The notes below the pieces were generated by a model that saw only the letters and a program-made list of their open reading frames with translations, searched no databases and had not been told where the DNA came from. The position numbers and the translations under genes are program-made. A stretch of DNA of 64,000 nucleotides from assembly GCF_033436665.1 (NCBI RefSeq), contig NZ_JAWQFO010000007.1, positions 1 through 64,000 of the forward strand. Reading direction: 5' to 3'. Of the stretch, positions 53,563 through 62,552 are shown one piece after another (position 1 is the stretch's first letter; the number at the start of each line of letters is the position of its first letter). This DNA is from JAWQFO01 sp033436665. Its GTDB lineage: Bacteria; Pseudomonadota; Alphaproteobacteria; Rhodobacterales; Rhodobacteraceae.

Positions 53563-54540
53563 ATGGAATTTCTCACTTCGCTCAACGACACCGTCACCGC
53601 GATGCTGGGGCCGATGGGCCCGATCATCCTGGTCGGGGTGCTCGGCGTGATGATGGTCATCGTCACCGTTTCTCTGATGCTGGTCCAGCCCGAGGACCCG
53701 ATGGACAAGCTCAAGAGGTCCATCCAGAAACCGACGTCCAGCGAGCCCAGCCAGCGCCTGCGCCAGGGCGAGCGCAACGAGCAGCTGCAGCGCTTTGCGA
53801 GCTTTCTCGAACCGCAGGACACGGAGGCGCTGAGCAAGAAACAGCTCGAACTGCGCCAGGCCGGCTACCGCAGCCGCGACGCGGTGCGGATGTTCCATTT
53901 TGCGCAGTTCGCGCTCGGCATCCTGGGTCTGATCATCGGCCTCGTCTATATCAACCTGCTTGGCGGCGGCGAAGGCATGAGCACCCAGAAGACGATGATC
54001 TACACGATCATCCCCGGTGCGATCGGCTACTACCTGCCCTCCTACTGGGTTCAGCGCCGCGTCGGCATGCGCAAGGAAGAGATCACCAACGGCTTTCCGG
54101 ACGCGCTCGACATGATGCTCGTCTGCGTCGAGGCCGGCCAGTCGCTGGACCAGTCCATCGTCCGCGTGGCGCGCGAGCTGCACGCCTCCTACCCGGCGCT
54201 GGCGCAGGAGTTCGAGATGGTCGCCTACGAGATGAAGGCGGGCAAGGACAAGGTCTCGGTGCTCAACGACATGGGCGAGCGCTGCGGCGTGCAGGATGTT
54301 TCGTCCTTCGTCACGGTCCTCGTGCAATCGACCAGCTTCGGCACCTCGATCGCCGACGCACTGCGGGTCTACGCCGGCGAGATGCGTGACAAGCGCGTGA
54401 TGCGCGCCGAGGAAGCCGCAAACAAGTTGCCAACCAAGATGACCCTTGCGACAATGATGCTGACCGTGCCGCCGTTGCTGATCATCCTGGTCGGCCCCTC
54501 GGTGCACAATATCACCCAGCTGGGGAACGTGACCCCCTGA
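53563..54540 (+). CDS. tadC: Flp pilus membrane platform protein TadC
   Basis: A 325-residue partner of TadB with the same fold: N-terminal helix (about 18-40), paired helices (about 110-165) and T2SF domain (FPDALDMMLVCVEAGQSLDQSIVRVARELHASYPALAQEFEMVAYEMKAGKDKVSVLNDMGERCG), then C-terminal helices ending near NITQLGNVTP. It starts at ATG 11 bp after tadB. Confidence 0.94.
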   Translation: MEFLTSLNDTVTAMLGPMGPIILVGVLGVMMVIVTVSLMLVQPEDPMDKLKRSIQKPTSSEPSQRLRQGERNEQLQRFASFLEPQDTEALSKKQLELRQAGYRSRDAVRMFHFAQFALGILGLIIGLVYINLLGGGEGMSTQKTMIYTIIPGAIGYYLPSYWVQRRVGMRKEEITNGFPDALDMMLVCVEAGQSLDQSIVRVARELHASYPALAQEFEMVAYEMKAGKDKVSVLNDMGERCGVQDVSSFVTVLVQSTSFGTSIADALRVYAGEMRDKRVMRAEEAANKLPTKMTLATMMLTVPPLLIILVGPSVHNITQLGNVTP

Positions 54541-54544
54541 CCTT

Positions 54545-55129
54545 ATGAAACATCCAATCGCGCCTGCCGCCCTGCGCGGCGCGCTTCTGGCAACGACGAT
54601 CGGACTGGCCGCCTGTACGGACACAGGCGGCCTTTCCGCGACCGTGGACGGAGTCTACGCCCCCGGCATCGACCCGCGCGGCGACAGCGTCGCCGCGATC
54701 GAGGTCGGTCACAGGCTGGTCTCGGCCGGCGAGTACGAACTTGCCATCGACGCCTTCAACCGCGCGGCCCTCGACCGCGGCGATCTCGACGCCGAGATCC
54801 TTTCGGGGCTGGGTGCCGCCAACCTCGGGCTCGGCCGTCTCGGACAGGCCGAGACGCAGCTGCGCCGCGCGACCAAGGAGGATGCCGAGCGACCCGAAGT
54901 CTGGAACAACCTCGGCGTGGTGCTGATGGAAAAGGGCGAGACCGCCGAGGCCGAACAGATCTTCCGCAAGGCCTACGCCCTCGACAACGGCCAGACCGAC
55001 GCGATCCGGGACAATTTGCGCCGCGCCATCGAGATCACGGAAAATCCTGATACAGAAGACACAGTTGACGACAATTATGAACTCGTCCGGCGCGGAAGCA
55101 GTGACTACGTGATCCGGTCGGAGCCATAA
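54545..55129 (+). CDS. tadD: TPR lipoprotein of the tad locus (TadD-like)
   Basis: A 194-residue lipoprotein: lipobox TIGLAAC followed by about three tetratricopeptide repeats (residues about 58-165; AIEVGHRLVSAGEYELAIDAFNRAALDRGDL, AEILSGLGAANLGLGRLGQAETQLRRATKED, PEVWNNLGVVLMEKGETAEAEQIFRKAY). TadD assists secretin assembly. The start is 4 bp after tadC. Confidence 0.9.
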   Translation: MKHPIAPAALRGALLATTIGLAACTDTGGLSATVDGVYAPGIDPRGDSVAAIEVGHRLVSAGEYELAIDAFNRAALDRGDLDAEILSGLGAANLGLGRLGQAETQLRRATKEDAERPEVWNNLGVVLMEKGETAEAEQIFRKAYALDNGQTDAIRDNLRRAIEITENPDTEDTVDDNYELVRRGSSDYVIRSEP

Positions 55130-55160
55130 TCACGGCACGAGCAGCAAAAGGACGCAACAA

Positions 55161-56024
55161 ATGCGCCACCCCATTTTCCTGTCCGCCTGGGCGGCGGGCC
55201 TCATCGCGCTTGCAGGATGCGCCGACAAGGATGCCGACGAGACCGTTGAACGCGCCTTCCAGGACGTCAACGTCGTCGACGAATCCAACCTCAGTGACGT
55301 GATGCTGACCGTGGCCGACCCGAACGAGGCGGTCGACTATTTCGCCCGCTCCAGCAAGCAGCAGCCCGACCGCATCGACCTGCAGCGCGGGCTCGCCTCT
55401 TCGCTGGTGCGCGCCAAACGCTTCCCCGAAGCCGCCCCGGCCTGGGGCAAGGTGACCAAGATGAAGGGCGCCACGCCCGATGACAGCATCGAGTATGCCG
55501 ACGCGCTGATCCGCGCCGGGGACTGGCAGAAGGCCGAAGCCGTGCTCGACGCGGTGCCGCCGACGCACGAGACATTCAACCGCTACCGGCTCGAGGCGAT
55601 GCTCGCCGACAGCAACGAGGAATGGTCGAAGTCCGACAGCTTCTATGAAACTGCCGTGGGTTTGACCACGAAGCCGGCGGGCGTGCTGAACAACTGGGGC
55701 TATTCCAAGCTGACGCGGGGCGACTACACCGACGCCGAACGACTCTTCGGCGAGGCGATCCGGCAGGATCCGACGCTGTTTACCGCCAAGAACAACCTGA
55801 TCCTCGCGCGGGGCGCCCAGCGCGAATACGTGCTGCCGGTGATCCCGATGGATCAGACCGAGCGGGCGCAGTTGCTGCACACGCTGGCGCTGTCGGCGAT
55901 CAAGCAAGGCGATGTCGAGACCGGCAAGAGCCTGCTGCGCGATGCCATCGACACCCATCCCCAGCATTTCGAAGCGGCGGTGCGCTCGCTGCGCGCGCTC
56001 GATGGCGGCGCCGCGGCCGGCTGA
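55161..56024 (+). CDS. Second TPR lipoprotein of the tad locus
   Basis: A 287-residue protein with lipobox GLIALAGC and TPR-type helices through its length (residues about 55-275; for example AGVLNNWGYSKLTRGDYTDAERLFGEAIRQDP). It lies between the TadD-like gene and the prepilin peptidase on the same strand. Probably a pilotin-like assembly factor; this role is inferred from fold and position. Confidence 0.85.
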   Translation: MRHPIFLSAWAAGLIALAGCADKDADETVERAFQDVNVVDESNLSDVMLTVADPNEAVDYFARSSKQQPDRIDLQRGLASSLVRAKRFPEAAPAWGKVTKMKGATPDDSIEYADALIRAGDWQKAEAVLDAVPPTHETFNRYRLEAMLADSNEEWSKSDSFYETAVGLTTKPAGVLNNWGYSKLTRGDYTDAERLFGEAIRQDPTLFTAKNNLILARGAQREYVLPVIPMDQTERAQLLHTLALSAIKQGDVETGKSLLRDAIDTHPQHFEAAVRSLRALDGGAAAG

Positions 56025-56036
56025 TCCGTACAACGC

Positions 56037-56534
56037 ATGGCGATCACGGCCTACTCCGCGTGGTGGTTCCTGCCACTCGCGCTCCCGATCTGCCTTTACG
56101 TCTGTTTCACGGACCTGTCGCGGATGACGATCACCAACCGGGCGGTAGTGGCGCTTTTCGCCGTCTTCGTCCTGCTGGGCCCCTTCGCCCTGCCCAATTG
56201 GGATGTCTACTTCTGGCGGCTTGCCCAACTGGGCATCGTCCTTGTGCTTGGGGTCGTTCTGAACGCGGCGGGCGTCATGGGCGCGGGCGACGCCAAGTTT
56301 GCCGCCGCCGCGGCGCCGTTCATCGCTCTTGGAGACCTGCGCCTGCTGATGGCGCTTTTCGCGGCGATCCTGCTGGCGGCCTTCGTCACCCATCGCATCG
56401 CCAAGCATAGCCGCCTCCGGGCGCTGGCGCCGCACTGGCAGAGCTGGTCGGAAACCAAGAAATTCCCAATGGGCCTCGCGCTCGGCACGACGCTCGCGAC
56501 CTACCTCGGACTGGGATGCGTCTTCGGCGCCTGA
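56037..56534 (+). CDS. cpaA: Prepilin peptidase CpaA (TadV)
   Basis: A 165-residue type IV prepilin peptidase of the short, methylase-less class. The two catalytic aspartates are visible: D26 in CFTDLSRMTITN and D85 in G82-AGD-A-K-F. Six hydrophobic segments fit the family. It should process the two Flp prepilins encoded 10 kb upstream. Confidence 0.92.
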   Translation: MAITAYSAWWFLPLALPICLYVCFTDLSRMTITNRAVVALFAVFVLLGPFALPNWDVYFWRLAQLGIVLVLGVVLNAAGVMGAGDAKFAAAAAPFIALGDLRLLMALFAAILLAAFVTHRIAKHSRLRALAPHWQSWSETKKFPMGLALGTTLATYLGLGCVFGA

Positions 56535-56617
56535 ATATCGCCACAGTCCTGCGCTAGTCAGGGGATTGTCGAGCGGACCGGCCAAAGCGCCGGAGGAATC
56601 AGTACGAGGGTCCCGAG

Positions 56618-57925
56618 ATGAACATGCAGTCCAGCGCCGTCATGGCGCCGCCGCCGCCGCGCCGGCTGGAGGAGATGAAGCTGCCCGTGACGATGATGCG
56701 GGACATCGTGCTCAAGACGATCTTCCGCAAGAACGTCAGCATGGTCAGCGATCTCGCCCGCGCGGTCTGCCTGCCGATCCAGGTCACGCAGGAGCTGATC
56801 GACATGGCCCGCGACCAGCGCCTGATCGAAGCGACCGGCACGCTGAACGCCAACAACGGCAACGAGATGGGCTATCAGCTGACCGATGCCGGCAAGGCGC
56901 GCGCGCTCGACGCGCTGGCGCAATCCGAATACTACGGCGCGATGCCGGTCCCGCTCGAGGTCTATTCCGAGCAGGTCAAGCGCCAGTCGGTGCGCAACCT
57001 GCAGATCACGCGCCAGCAGCTGACCGACGCCATGGGTCACCTGGTTCTGCCCGGCGAGTTGCTCGATCATCTCGGGCCCGCGGTCTCCGCGGGGCGTTCG
57101 GTGCTGATGTACGGCCCGCCGGGCAACGGCAAGTCGTCGATCTCGAACGGCATCCGCGACGCTTTCGGCGACAAGGTCTACGTGCCGCGCGCGATCGAGT
57201 ACGCAGGACAGGTGATCACGGTCTACGACCCGATCGTGCATTCCGCGGCCGAAGAACAGGTCGACGATCCGACGACGCTTCGCCGCAACGTGCGCTACGA
57301 CACGCGCTACGTGCGCTGCGAACGCCCGACAGTGATCACCGGGGGCGAACTGTCGCTGTCGATGCTCGACCTTGTCTACAATCCCACGGCGCGCACCTAC
57401 CAGGCGCCGCTGCAGCTGAAATCTACCGGCGGTATCTTCATCGTCGACGACCTCGGGCGCCAGGCCGAACCGCCGCAGGCGCTGGTCAACCGCTGGATCG
57501 TGCCGCTGGAAGAGGGTCGCGACATTCTCGCGCTGCAGTCGGGCGAGAAGTTCGAGGTGCCCTTCGATACGCTGGTGATCTTCTCGACCAACTTCCATCC
57601 CAACGAGATCTTCGACCAGGCCGCGCTGCGCCGGATCTTCTTCAAGATCAAGATCGACGGGCCGAACCAGGAGAATTTCCTGAAGATCTTCGCCATGGTG
57701 GCGCGCAAACGCGGCATGCCGCTGGACGAGGCGACGCTGGTGCACCTGCTGAAGGTAAAGTACCCGACGATCGACAACGTCTATGCGAACTACCAGCCGA
57801 TCTTCCTGATCGACCAGATGATGTCGATCTGCGATTTCGAGGGCATTCCCTACCAGATGTCTCCGGACCTCATCGACCGGGCCTGGGCGAACATGTTCGT
57901 CAAGGACGAGAAAATCGTGAAGTAA
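56618..57925 (+). CDS. AAA family ATPase with N-terminal winged-helix domain
   Basis: A 435-residue cytosolic protein. The N-terminal residues 20-95 form a winged-helix-like region (LKTIFRKNVSMVSDLARAVCLPIQVTQELIDMARDQRLIEATG), followed by an AAA module with Walker A G166-PPGNGKSS174, Walker B GGIFIVDDLGRQ and sensor-1 region VIFSTNFHP. Relatives sit behind tad genes in other Rhodobacterales, but the role is unknown. Start at ATG 56618. Confidence 0.85.
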   Translation: MNMQSSAVMAPPPPRRLEEMKLPVTMMRDIVLKTIFRKNVSMVSDLARAVCLPIQVTQELIDMARDQRLIEATGTLNANNGNEMGYQLTDAGKARALDALAQSEYYGAMPVPLEVYSEQVKRQSVRNLQITRQQLTDAMGHLVLPGELLDHLGPAVSAGRSVLMYGPPGNGKSSISNGIRDAFGDKVYVPRAIEYAGQVITVYDPIVHSAAEEQVDDPTTLRRNVRYDTRYVRCERPTVITGGELSLSMLDLVYNPTARTYQAPLQLKSTGGIFIVDDLGRQAEPPQALVNRWIVPLEEGRDILALQSGEKFEVPFDTLVIFSTNFHPNEIFDQAALRRIFFKIKIDGPNQENFLKIFAMVARKRGMPLDEATLVHLLKVKYPTIDNVYANYQPIFLIDQMMSICDFEGIPYQMSPDLIDRAWANMFVKDEKIVK

Positions 57926-57929
57926 GGCC

Positions 57930-57976
57930 GGGGGCGCTGCCCCCGGACCACCGGGATATTTTCGAACCAGAGAAGG
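57930..57976 (+). repeat. Dispersed intergenic repeat, copy 2
   Basis: GGGGGC-GCT-GCCCCC hairpin, then GGACCACCGGGATATTTTC and AACCAGAGAAGGGCGC. It matches copy 1 (28194-28240) nearly base for base apart from arm length. It lies just after the AAA ATPase stop and may end its transcript. Confidence 0.8.
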
Positions 57977-58021
57977 GCGCGGATCGCTGGCGCCCGACGG
58001 GCAGCGCGTTATCTTTGCCTC

Positions 58022-60475
58022 ATGCCCGCGCTTCCGCCAATTATCGAGACCTGGTTCGCCGCGCGCGGATGGGCGATCCATCCACATCAGCAGGCGATGC
58101 TGGAGCGCGCCGACGCGCCGGCACTGCTGCTGATCGCGCCGACGGGCGGCGGCAAGACGCTGGCGGGCTTTTTGCCGACGCTGGCCGATCTTGCGCAGGA
58201 TCCGCGCGACGGGCTGCACACGCTCTACGTCTCGCCCCTGAAGGCACTGGCCGCGGATATCCGGCGCAACCTGACCGCGCCGGTGACCGAGATGGGCCTG
58301 CCGATCCGTATCGAAGACCGGACCGGAGATACCTCGGCCACGCAGAAGAAACGCCAGCGCGCCGATCCGCCGCATATCCTGCTGACCACACCCGAGAGTC
58401 TCGCGCTCTTGACCTCCTACGAGGATGCGCCGCGGATGTTCGCCGGGTTGCGGCGCGTCGTGGTCGACGAAATCCACGCGCTTGCCGAATCGAAGCGCGG
58501 CGATCAGCTGATGCTTGCGCTGGGCAGGTTGCAGCGGCTTTGCCCCGGGATGAGACGTGTCGGGCTCTCGGCCACGGTCGAAGACCCCGAAGGGATCGCG
58601 CACCTTCTGGCACGCCACCCCGACCCCTGCGAGATCCTGCTGGCCGATCCGGGACCGGCGCCCGACATCGCGATGCTGACGACCGACGAGGCCCCGCCTT
58701 GGTCGGGCGGCGGCGCGGCCTACGCGATTCCGGCCGTGCTCGATCAGGTCCGGCGCCACAAGACCACGCTGATCTTTCACAACACACGGGCGCAGGCCGA
58801 GATCTTCTTTCACAACCTGTGGCTTGCCAACGAGGAGGCGCTGCCGATCGGGATCCACCACGGCTCGCTCGACCGCGCACAGCGCGCGCGCGTAGAGGCG
58901 GCGATGGTGCGCGGCGAGTTGCGCGGGGTGGTCTGCACCGGGAGCCTCGATCTGGGGATCGACTGGGGCGACGTGGACCTGGTGATCCAGATCGGCGCGC
59001 CAAAGAACGTCAAGCGGCTTGTGCAGAGGATCGGGCGGGCCAACCATCGGTACAACGCACCCTCGAAGGCGCTGCTGGTTCCGGCGAACCGCTTCGAGGT
59101 CGTGGAATGCGTCGCGGCGCTCGACGCGGTGCGCGCGGGCGCCCTAGACGGCGAACCCCGCGGCCCGGGTCCACGGGATGTTCTCTGCCAGCACATCCTG
59201 ATCACAGCCGCCGCCGGGCCCTTCGATGCCGACGCGCTCTACGCCGAAGTCAGGACCGTCGGAGCCTATGCGGATCTTCCGCGCGAGGATTTCGATGCCT
59301 GCCTGGAGTTCTGCGCGACCGGGGGCTACGCGCTGCGGGCCTATGATCGCTGGCAGCGATTGATGCGGCGCGTGGACGGGATGTGGCAATTGCGCGACCC
59401 GCGCGCGGCCCAGCGCATCCGGATGAACATCGGCACCATCCAGGATACCGACACGTTGAAGGTCCGGCTGCGCGGCAACCGCGGCGGCACGCCGCTGGGC
59501 GAGATCGAGGAAGGCTTCGCGGCCTCTCTCAGCGCCGGGGACACCTTCCTGATCGGCGGGCGCATCGTGCGTTACGAGGGCCTGCGCGAGATGACCGTGG
59601 AGGTCACGCGCGACGCGGCGAAGAAACCCAAGATCGCAACCTTCATGGGTACGAAGTTCGCCACCTCGACGCAGCTCTCCGCCCGGATCGTGGAGATGTT
59701 CCAGCAGCCTTCCTGGCCCGAGCTGCCGGATCACACAGCGCAATGGCTCGCCCTGCAGCGCGAGGTCAGCCGTCTGCCGGAGCCGGGGCGGCTATTGATC
59801 GAGAGCTTTCCGCACGACGGGCTGCGACAGACCGCGATCTACGGCTTTGCCGGACGCAACGGGCAGCAGACGCTGGGGCTGTTGCTGACCAAGCGGATGG
59901 AAGAGATCGGCCTGCATCCCCTGGGCTTTCTCGCCACCGACTACGGCACGCTGATCTGGGGGCTGGACGCGATCGAGGATCCCGCACCGCTTTTCGATCT
60001 CGTGGCCCTCGAGGACGGGCTCGAGACCTGGCTTGCGGGCAACGCGGTGATGAAGCGCACCTTCCGGGCCAGCGCCACGATCGCCGGGCTGATCGAACGC
60101 AACACGCCCGCCGCGCGCAAGACCGGACGCCAGGCAACGTTCTCGTCGGACATTCTCTATGACACCTTGCAGCGCTACGACCCGCACCACCTGATGCTGC
60201 AGATCACCCGCGAGGAGGCGACGCGGGGCCTCGTGGATTTCGGCCGGATCGAGGAAATGATCGCGCGGATCGGCGACCGCATCGATCTTGTCCGCCTCAA
60301 GCGCGTGAGCCCGCTGGCAGCCCCCATGCTGCTCGAGATGGGGCGGGTGCCGATCAAGGGCCAGGCCGACGAACGGCTGCTGGCCGAGGAATCGGCAAAA
60401 CTCATGCAGAGTTCGGGCCTCGCCACGATCACGCCGCCGCCCGCGGACAAGCCGAAATGGCGGGTTGGCTGGTAG
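58022..60475 (+). CDS. Ligase-associated DNA damage response DEXH helicase (Lhr-like)
   Basis: An 817-residue superfamily 2 helicase. Walker A A39-PTGGGKT46, motif II VVDEIHALAESKRGD, VGLSATVEDPEG (motif III) and the C-terminal helicase half with TGSLDLGIDWGDVDLVIQIGAPKNVKRLVQRIGRANHR, followed by the Lhr-type winged-helix and core domains. In other bacteria it is encoded with an ATP-dependent DNA ligase, a nuclease and PdeM; here PdeM follows but no ligase is seen in the window. Confidence 0.93.
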   Translation: MPALPPIIETWFAARGWAIHPHQQAMLERADAPALLLIAPTGGGKTLAGFLPTLADLAQDPRDGLHTLYVSPLKALAADIRRNLTAPVTEMGLPIRIEDRTGDTSATQKKRQRADPPHILLTTPESLALLTSYEDAPRMFAGLRRVVVDEIHALAESKRGDQLMLALGRLQRLCPGMRRVGLSATVEDPEGIAHLLARHPDPCEILLADPGPAPDIAMLTTDEAPPWSGGGAAYAIPAVLDQVRRHKTTLIFHNTRAQAEIFFHNLWLANEEALPIGIHHGSLDRAQRARVEAAMVRGELRGVVCTGSLDLGIDWGDVDLVIQIGAPKNVKRLVQRIGRANHRYNAPSKALLVPANRFEVVECVAALDAVRAGALDGEPRGPGPRDVLCQHILITAAAGPFDADALYAEVRTVGAYADLPREDFDACLEFCATGGYALRAYDRWQRLMRRVDGMWQLRDPRAAQRIRMNIGTIQDTDTLKVRLRGNRGGTPLGEIEEGFAASLSAGDTFLIGGRIVRYEGLREMTVEVTRDAAKKPKIATFMGTKFATSTQLSARIVEMFQQPSWPELPDHTAQWLALQREVSRLPEPGRLLIESFPHDGLRQTAIYGFAGRNGQQTLGLLLTKRMEEIGLHPLGFLATDYGTLIWGLDAIEDPAPLFDLVALEDGLETWLAGNAVMKRTFRASATIAGLIERNTPAARKTGRQATFSSDILYDTLQRYDPHHLMLQITREEATRGLVDFGRIEEMIARIGDRIDLVRLKRVSPLAAPMLLEMGRVPIKGQADERLLAEESAKLMQSSGLATITPPPADKPKWRVGW

Positions 60476-60532
60476 GGCATCGCCGCCACGCCGGGGCTTG
60501 AAACGTCGGGCGGTTTGCGCAATGAACAAATC

Positions 60533-61195
60533 ATGAACGCATGTGATGTCGAATTTTTCGGCGCCACTCTCAAGGCGCTGGGTTCGGGTGCCCTCTGGTG
60601 GCCCGAGCAGAGGCTCCTGTGTGTGTCGGACCTGCACCTGGGCAAATCCGAGCGTATCGCGCGCCGCGGCGGCGCGGCGCTGCCGCCCTACGAAACCCGG
60701 GACACGCTGACGCGCCTTGCCGCCGATCTCGACCAGACCGAGGCGCGAACGGTGATCTGTCTCGGAGACAGTTTCGACGATACCGAAGTGGCGCAAATGT
60801 TGCCGGAGGAGGAGCGGCTCTGGATCGCGCGATTGCAGGCTGGCCGGCGCTGGATCTGGATCGAAGGCAACCACGATCCCGGTCCGGTCGATCTCGGCGG
60901 CACGCATCTGCGCGACTGGCAGTTGGGTGGCTTGACCTTCCGGCATATTGCCGATCCCAGCGCGCGGGCAGAGGTCTCGGGGCATTTCCATCCCAAGGCC
61001 ACGGTCTCGGCGCGCGGGCGCAGCATCTCGCGGCCTGCATTCCTGGTCGACGGCGCCCGGATGATCCTGCCGGCCTTTGGTACCTATACGGGCGGGCTGC
61101 GCAGCCGCTCGGCGACGCTTTGCGAACTGATGCGGGCCGAGGCGCGGGCGATCCTGACCGGCCCGCAGCCGGTCTGCGTGCCGATGCCGCGCTGA
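60533..61195 (+). CDS. pdeM: Ligase-associated DNA damage response endonuclease PdeM
   Basis: A 220-residue calcineurin-like metallophosphoesterase. Metal ligands are visible in VSDLHLGKSERIARRGG, LGDSFDDT, GNHDPGP and VSGHFHPKA. It follows the DEXH helicase by 57 bp. The ATG at 60533 is chosen; an in-frame TTG 18 bases upstream is less likely. Confidence 0.92.
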   Translation: MNACDVEFFGATLKALGSGALWWPEQRLLCVSDLHLGKSERIARRGGAALPPYETRDTLTRLAADLDQTEARTVICLGDSFDDTEVAQMLPEEERLWIARLQAGRRWIWIEGNHDPGPVDLGGTHLRDWQLGGLTFRHIADPSARAEVSGHFHPKATVSARGRSISRPAFLVDGARMILPAFGTYTGGLRSRSATLCELMRAEARAILTGPQPVCVPMPR

Positions 61196-61206
61196 GGGAG
61201 GAAGGG

Positions 61207-61626
61207 ATGGATCAACGCGTGCGCGATCACATCGCGGAAAGCTTCGCGGCACAGTCGATGATGGCGACCCTGGGTGCCGAGCTGTCGCGGATCGAAAAGG
61301 GGCAGGTCGAGATCACCGCGCCGATCCTGCCCGGCAGCCGGCAGCAACAGGGCTTCGGCCATGCTGGGCTGACCTTCGCCATCGGCGACAGCGCCGCCGG
61401 CTATTCCGCGCTTTCGGTGCTGTCCACCGGATGCGACGTGCTGACGGCGGAAATGAAGATCAACCTCCTCGCCCCGGCAAAGGGCGATGTCCTGCGCGCG
61501 ACCGGGCGGGTGATCAAGCCCGGACGGCGTCTGATCGTTGTCAGCGCCGAGGTTCACGCGCTCGAGGCCGGGCACGAGACGCTGATCGCTCTTCTGCAGG
61601 GGACGATGGTGCCGCTGGGCGCCTGA
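61207..61626 (+). CDS. PaaI family (hotdog fold) thioesterase
   Basis: A 139-residue acyl-CoA thioesterase: hotdog fold with RQQQGFGHAGLTFAIGDSAAGYSALSVLSTGCDVLTAEMKINLLAPAKGDVLRATGRVIKPGRRLIVVSAEV. The G-H-A-G-L and D residues fit the PaaI subfamily active site. It follows pdeM by 11 bp. GAGGAAGGG precedes the start. Substrate unknown. Confidence 0.9.
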   Translation: MDQRVRDHIAESFAAQSMMATLGAELSRIEKGQVEITAPILPGSRQQQGFGHAGLTFAIGDSAAGYSALSVLSTGCDVLTAEMKINLLAPAKGDVLRATGRVIKPGRRLIVVSAEVHALEAGHETLIALLQGTMVPLGA

Positions 61627-61629
61627 GGC

Positions 61630-62523
61630 TCAGGCCGTCAGACCTTCGGGCTCAGGCAGGCCGTTGGCGCGGCAACAGGCGGTCAGGGTGTTCGCCAGCA
61701 GGCAGGCGATGGTCATCGGCCCCACCCCGCCCGGCACCGGCGTGATCGCACCTGCCACTTCGGCGCAGCTGTCGAAGTCCACGTCGCCCACGAGCCGCGT
61801 CCCGCCCTCCGGCTTCTCGACGCGATTGATGCCGACGTCGATCACCGTTGCACCCGGCTTGATCCAGTCGCCCGGCACCATGCAGGGCCGTCCCACGGCG
61901 GCCACCACGATGTCGGCGCGGCGCACGACCTCGGGCAGATTCTTGGTGCGCGAATGCGCGATGGTCACCGTGCAGCTGTCGCCGAGCAGCAGCTGCGCCA
62001 TCGGCTTGCCCACGATGTTCGAGCGCCCCAGCACCACCGCGTCCATCCCGGACAGGCTGCCGTGGTAGTCGCGCAGCATCATCAGGCAGCCGAGCGGCGT
62101 GCAGGGCACCATGCTTTTCTGACCCGTGCCCAGCAGGCCGACATTTGAGATGTGAAAGCCGTCGACGTCCTTGGCAGGGTCGATCGCGTTGATCACCAGT
62201 TCCGCGTCGATGTGCTCGGGCAGCGGCAGTTGCACGAGGATGCCGTGAATCTCGGGGGCTTGGTTCAGTTCGTTGACGACGGCGAGCAGCGCCTCTTCGG
62301 AGGTGTCAGCGGGCAGCTTGCGCTCGACCGATGTCATGCCGACCTCGACCGTCATCTTGCCTTTCGAGCGCACGTAAACCTGGCTGGCGGGATCCTCACC
62401 CACCAGCACCACGGCGAGCCCCGGGGTGATCCCGTGTTCCGCCTTCAGCTTGGCGACGTGCTCGCCCACCTGCCCTCGCACCTTCGCCGCGAAGGCCTTG
62501 CCGTCGATGATGTCCGCCGTCAC
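61630..62523 (-). CDS. folD: Bifunctional methylenetetrahydrofolate dehydrogenase/cyclohydrolase
   Basis: Interconverts 5,10-methylene- and 10-formyl-THF with NADP. The 297-residue protein has GLAVVLVGEDPASQVYVRSKGK (with the catalytic Lys), the VQLPLPEHI folate segment, PCTPLGCLMML, the NADP site VVLGRSNIVGKPMAQLLL, and PVPGGVGPMTIACLLANT. It follows fhs, which supplies 10-formyl-THF, so the two genes act in one pathway. Confidence 0.96.
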   Translation of the reverse strand: MTADIIDGKAFAAKVRGQVGEHVAKLKAEHGITPGLAVVLVGEDPASQVYVRSKGKMTVEVGMTSVERKLPADTSEEALLAVVNELNQAPEIHGILVQLPLPEHIDAELVINAIDPAKDVDGFHISNVGLLGTGQKSMVPCTPLGCLMMLRDYHGSLSGMDAVVLGRSNIVGKPMAQLLLGDSCTVTIAHSRTKNLPEVVRRADIVVAAVGRPCMVPGDWIKPGATVIDVGINRVEKPEGGTRLVGDVDFDSCAEVAGAITPVPGGVGPMTIACLLANTLTACCRANGLPEPEGLTA

Positions 62524-62552
62524 TGGTCAATTACCCCGCTTGCGATTCGTTG

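Noticed and set aside
56558..59047. 829-codon minus-strand frame opposite the AAA ATPase and helicase
   Set aside because: Antisense to two genes with intact Walker motifs and interrupted only by chance absence of stops; no recognisable protein features.
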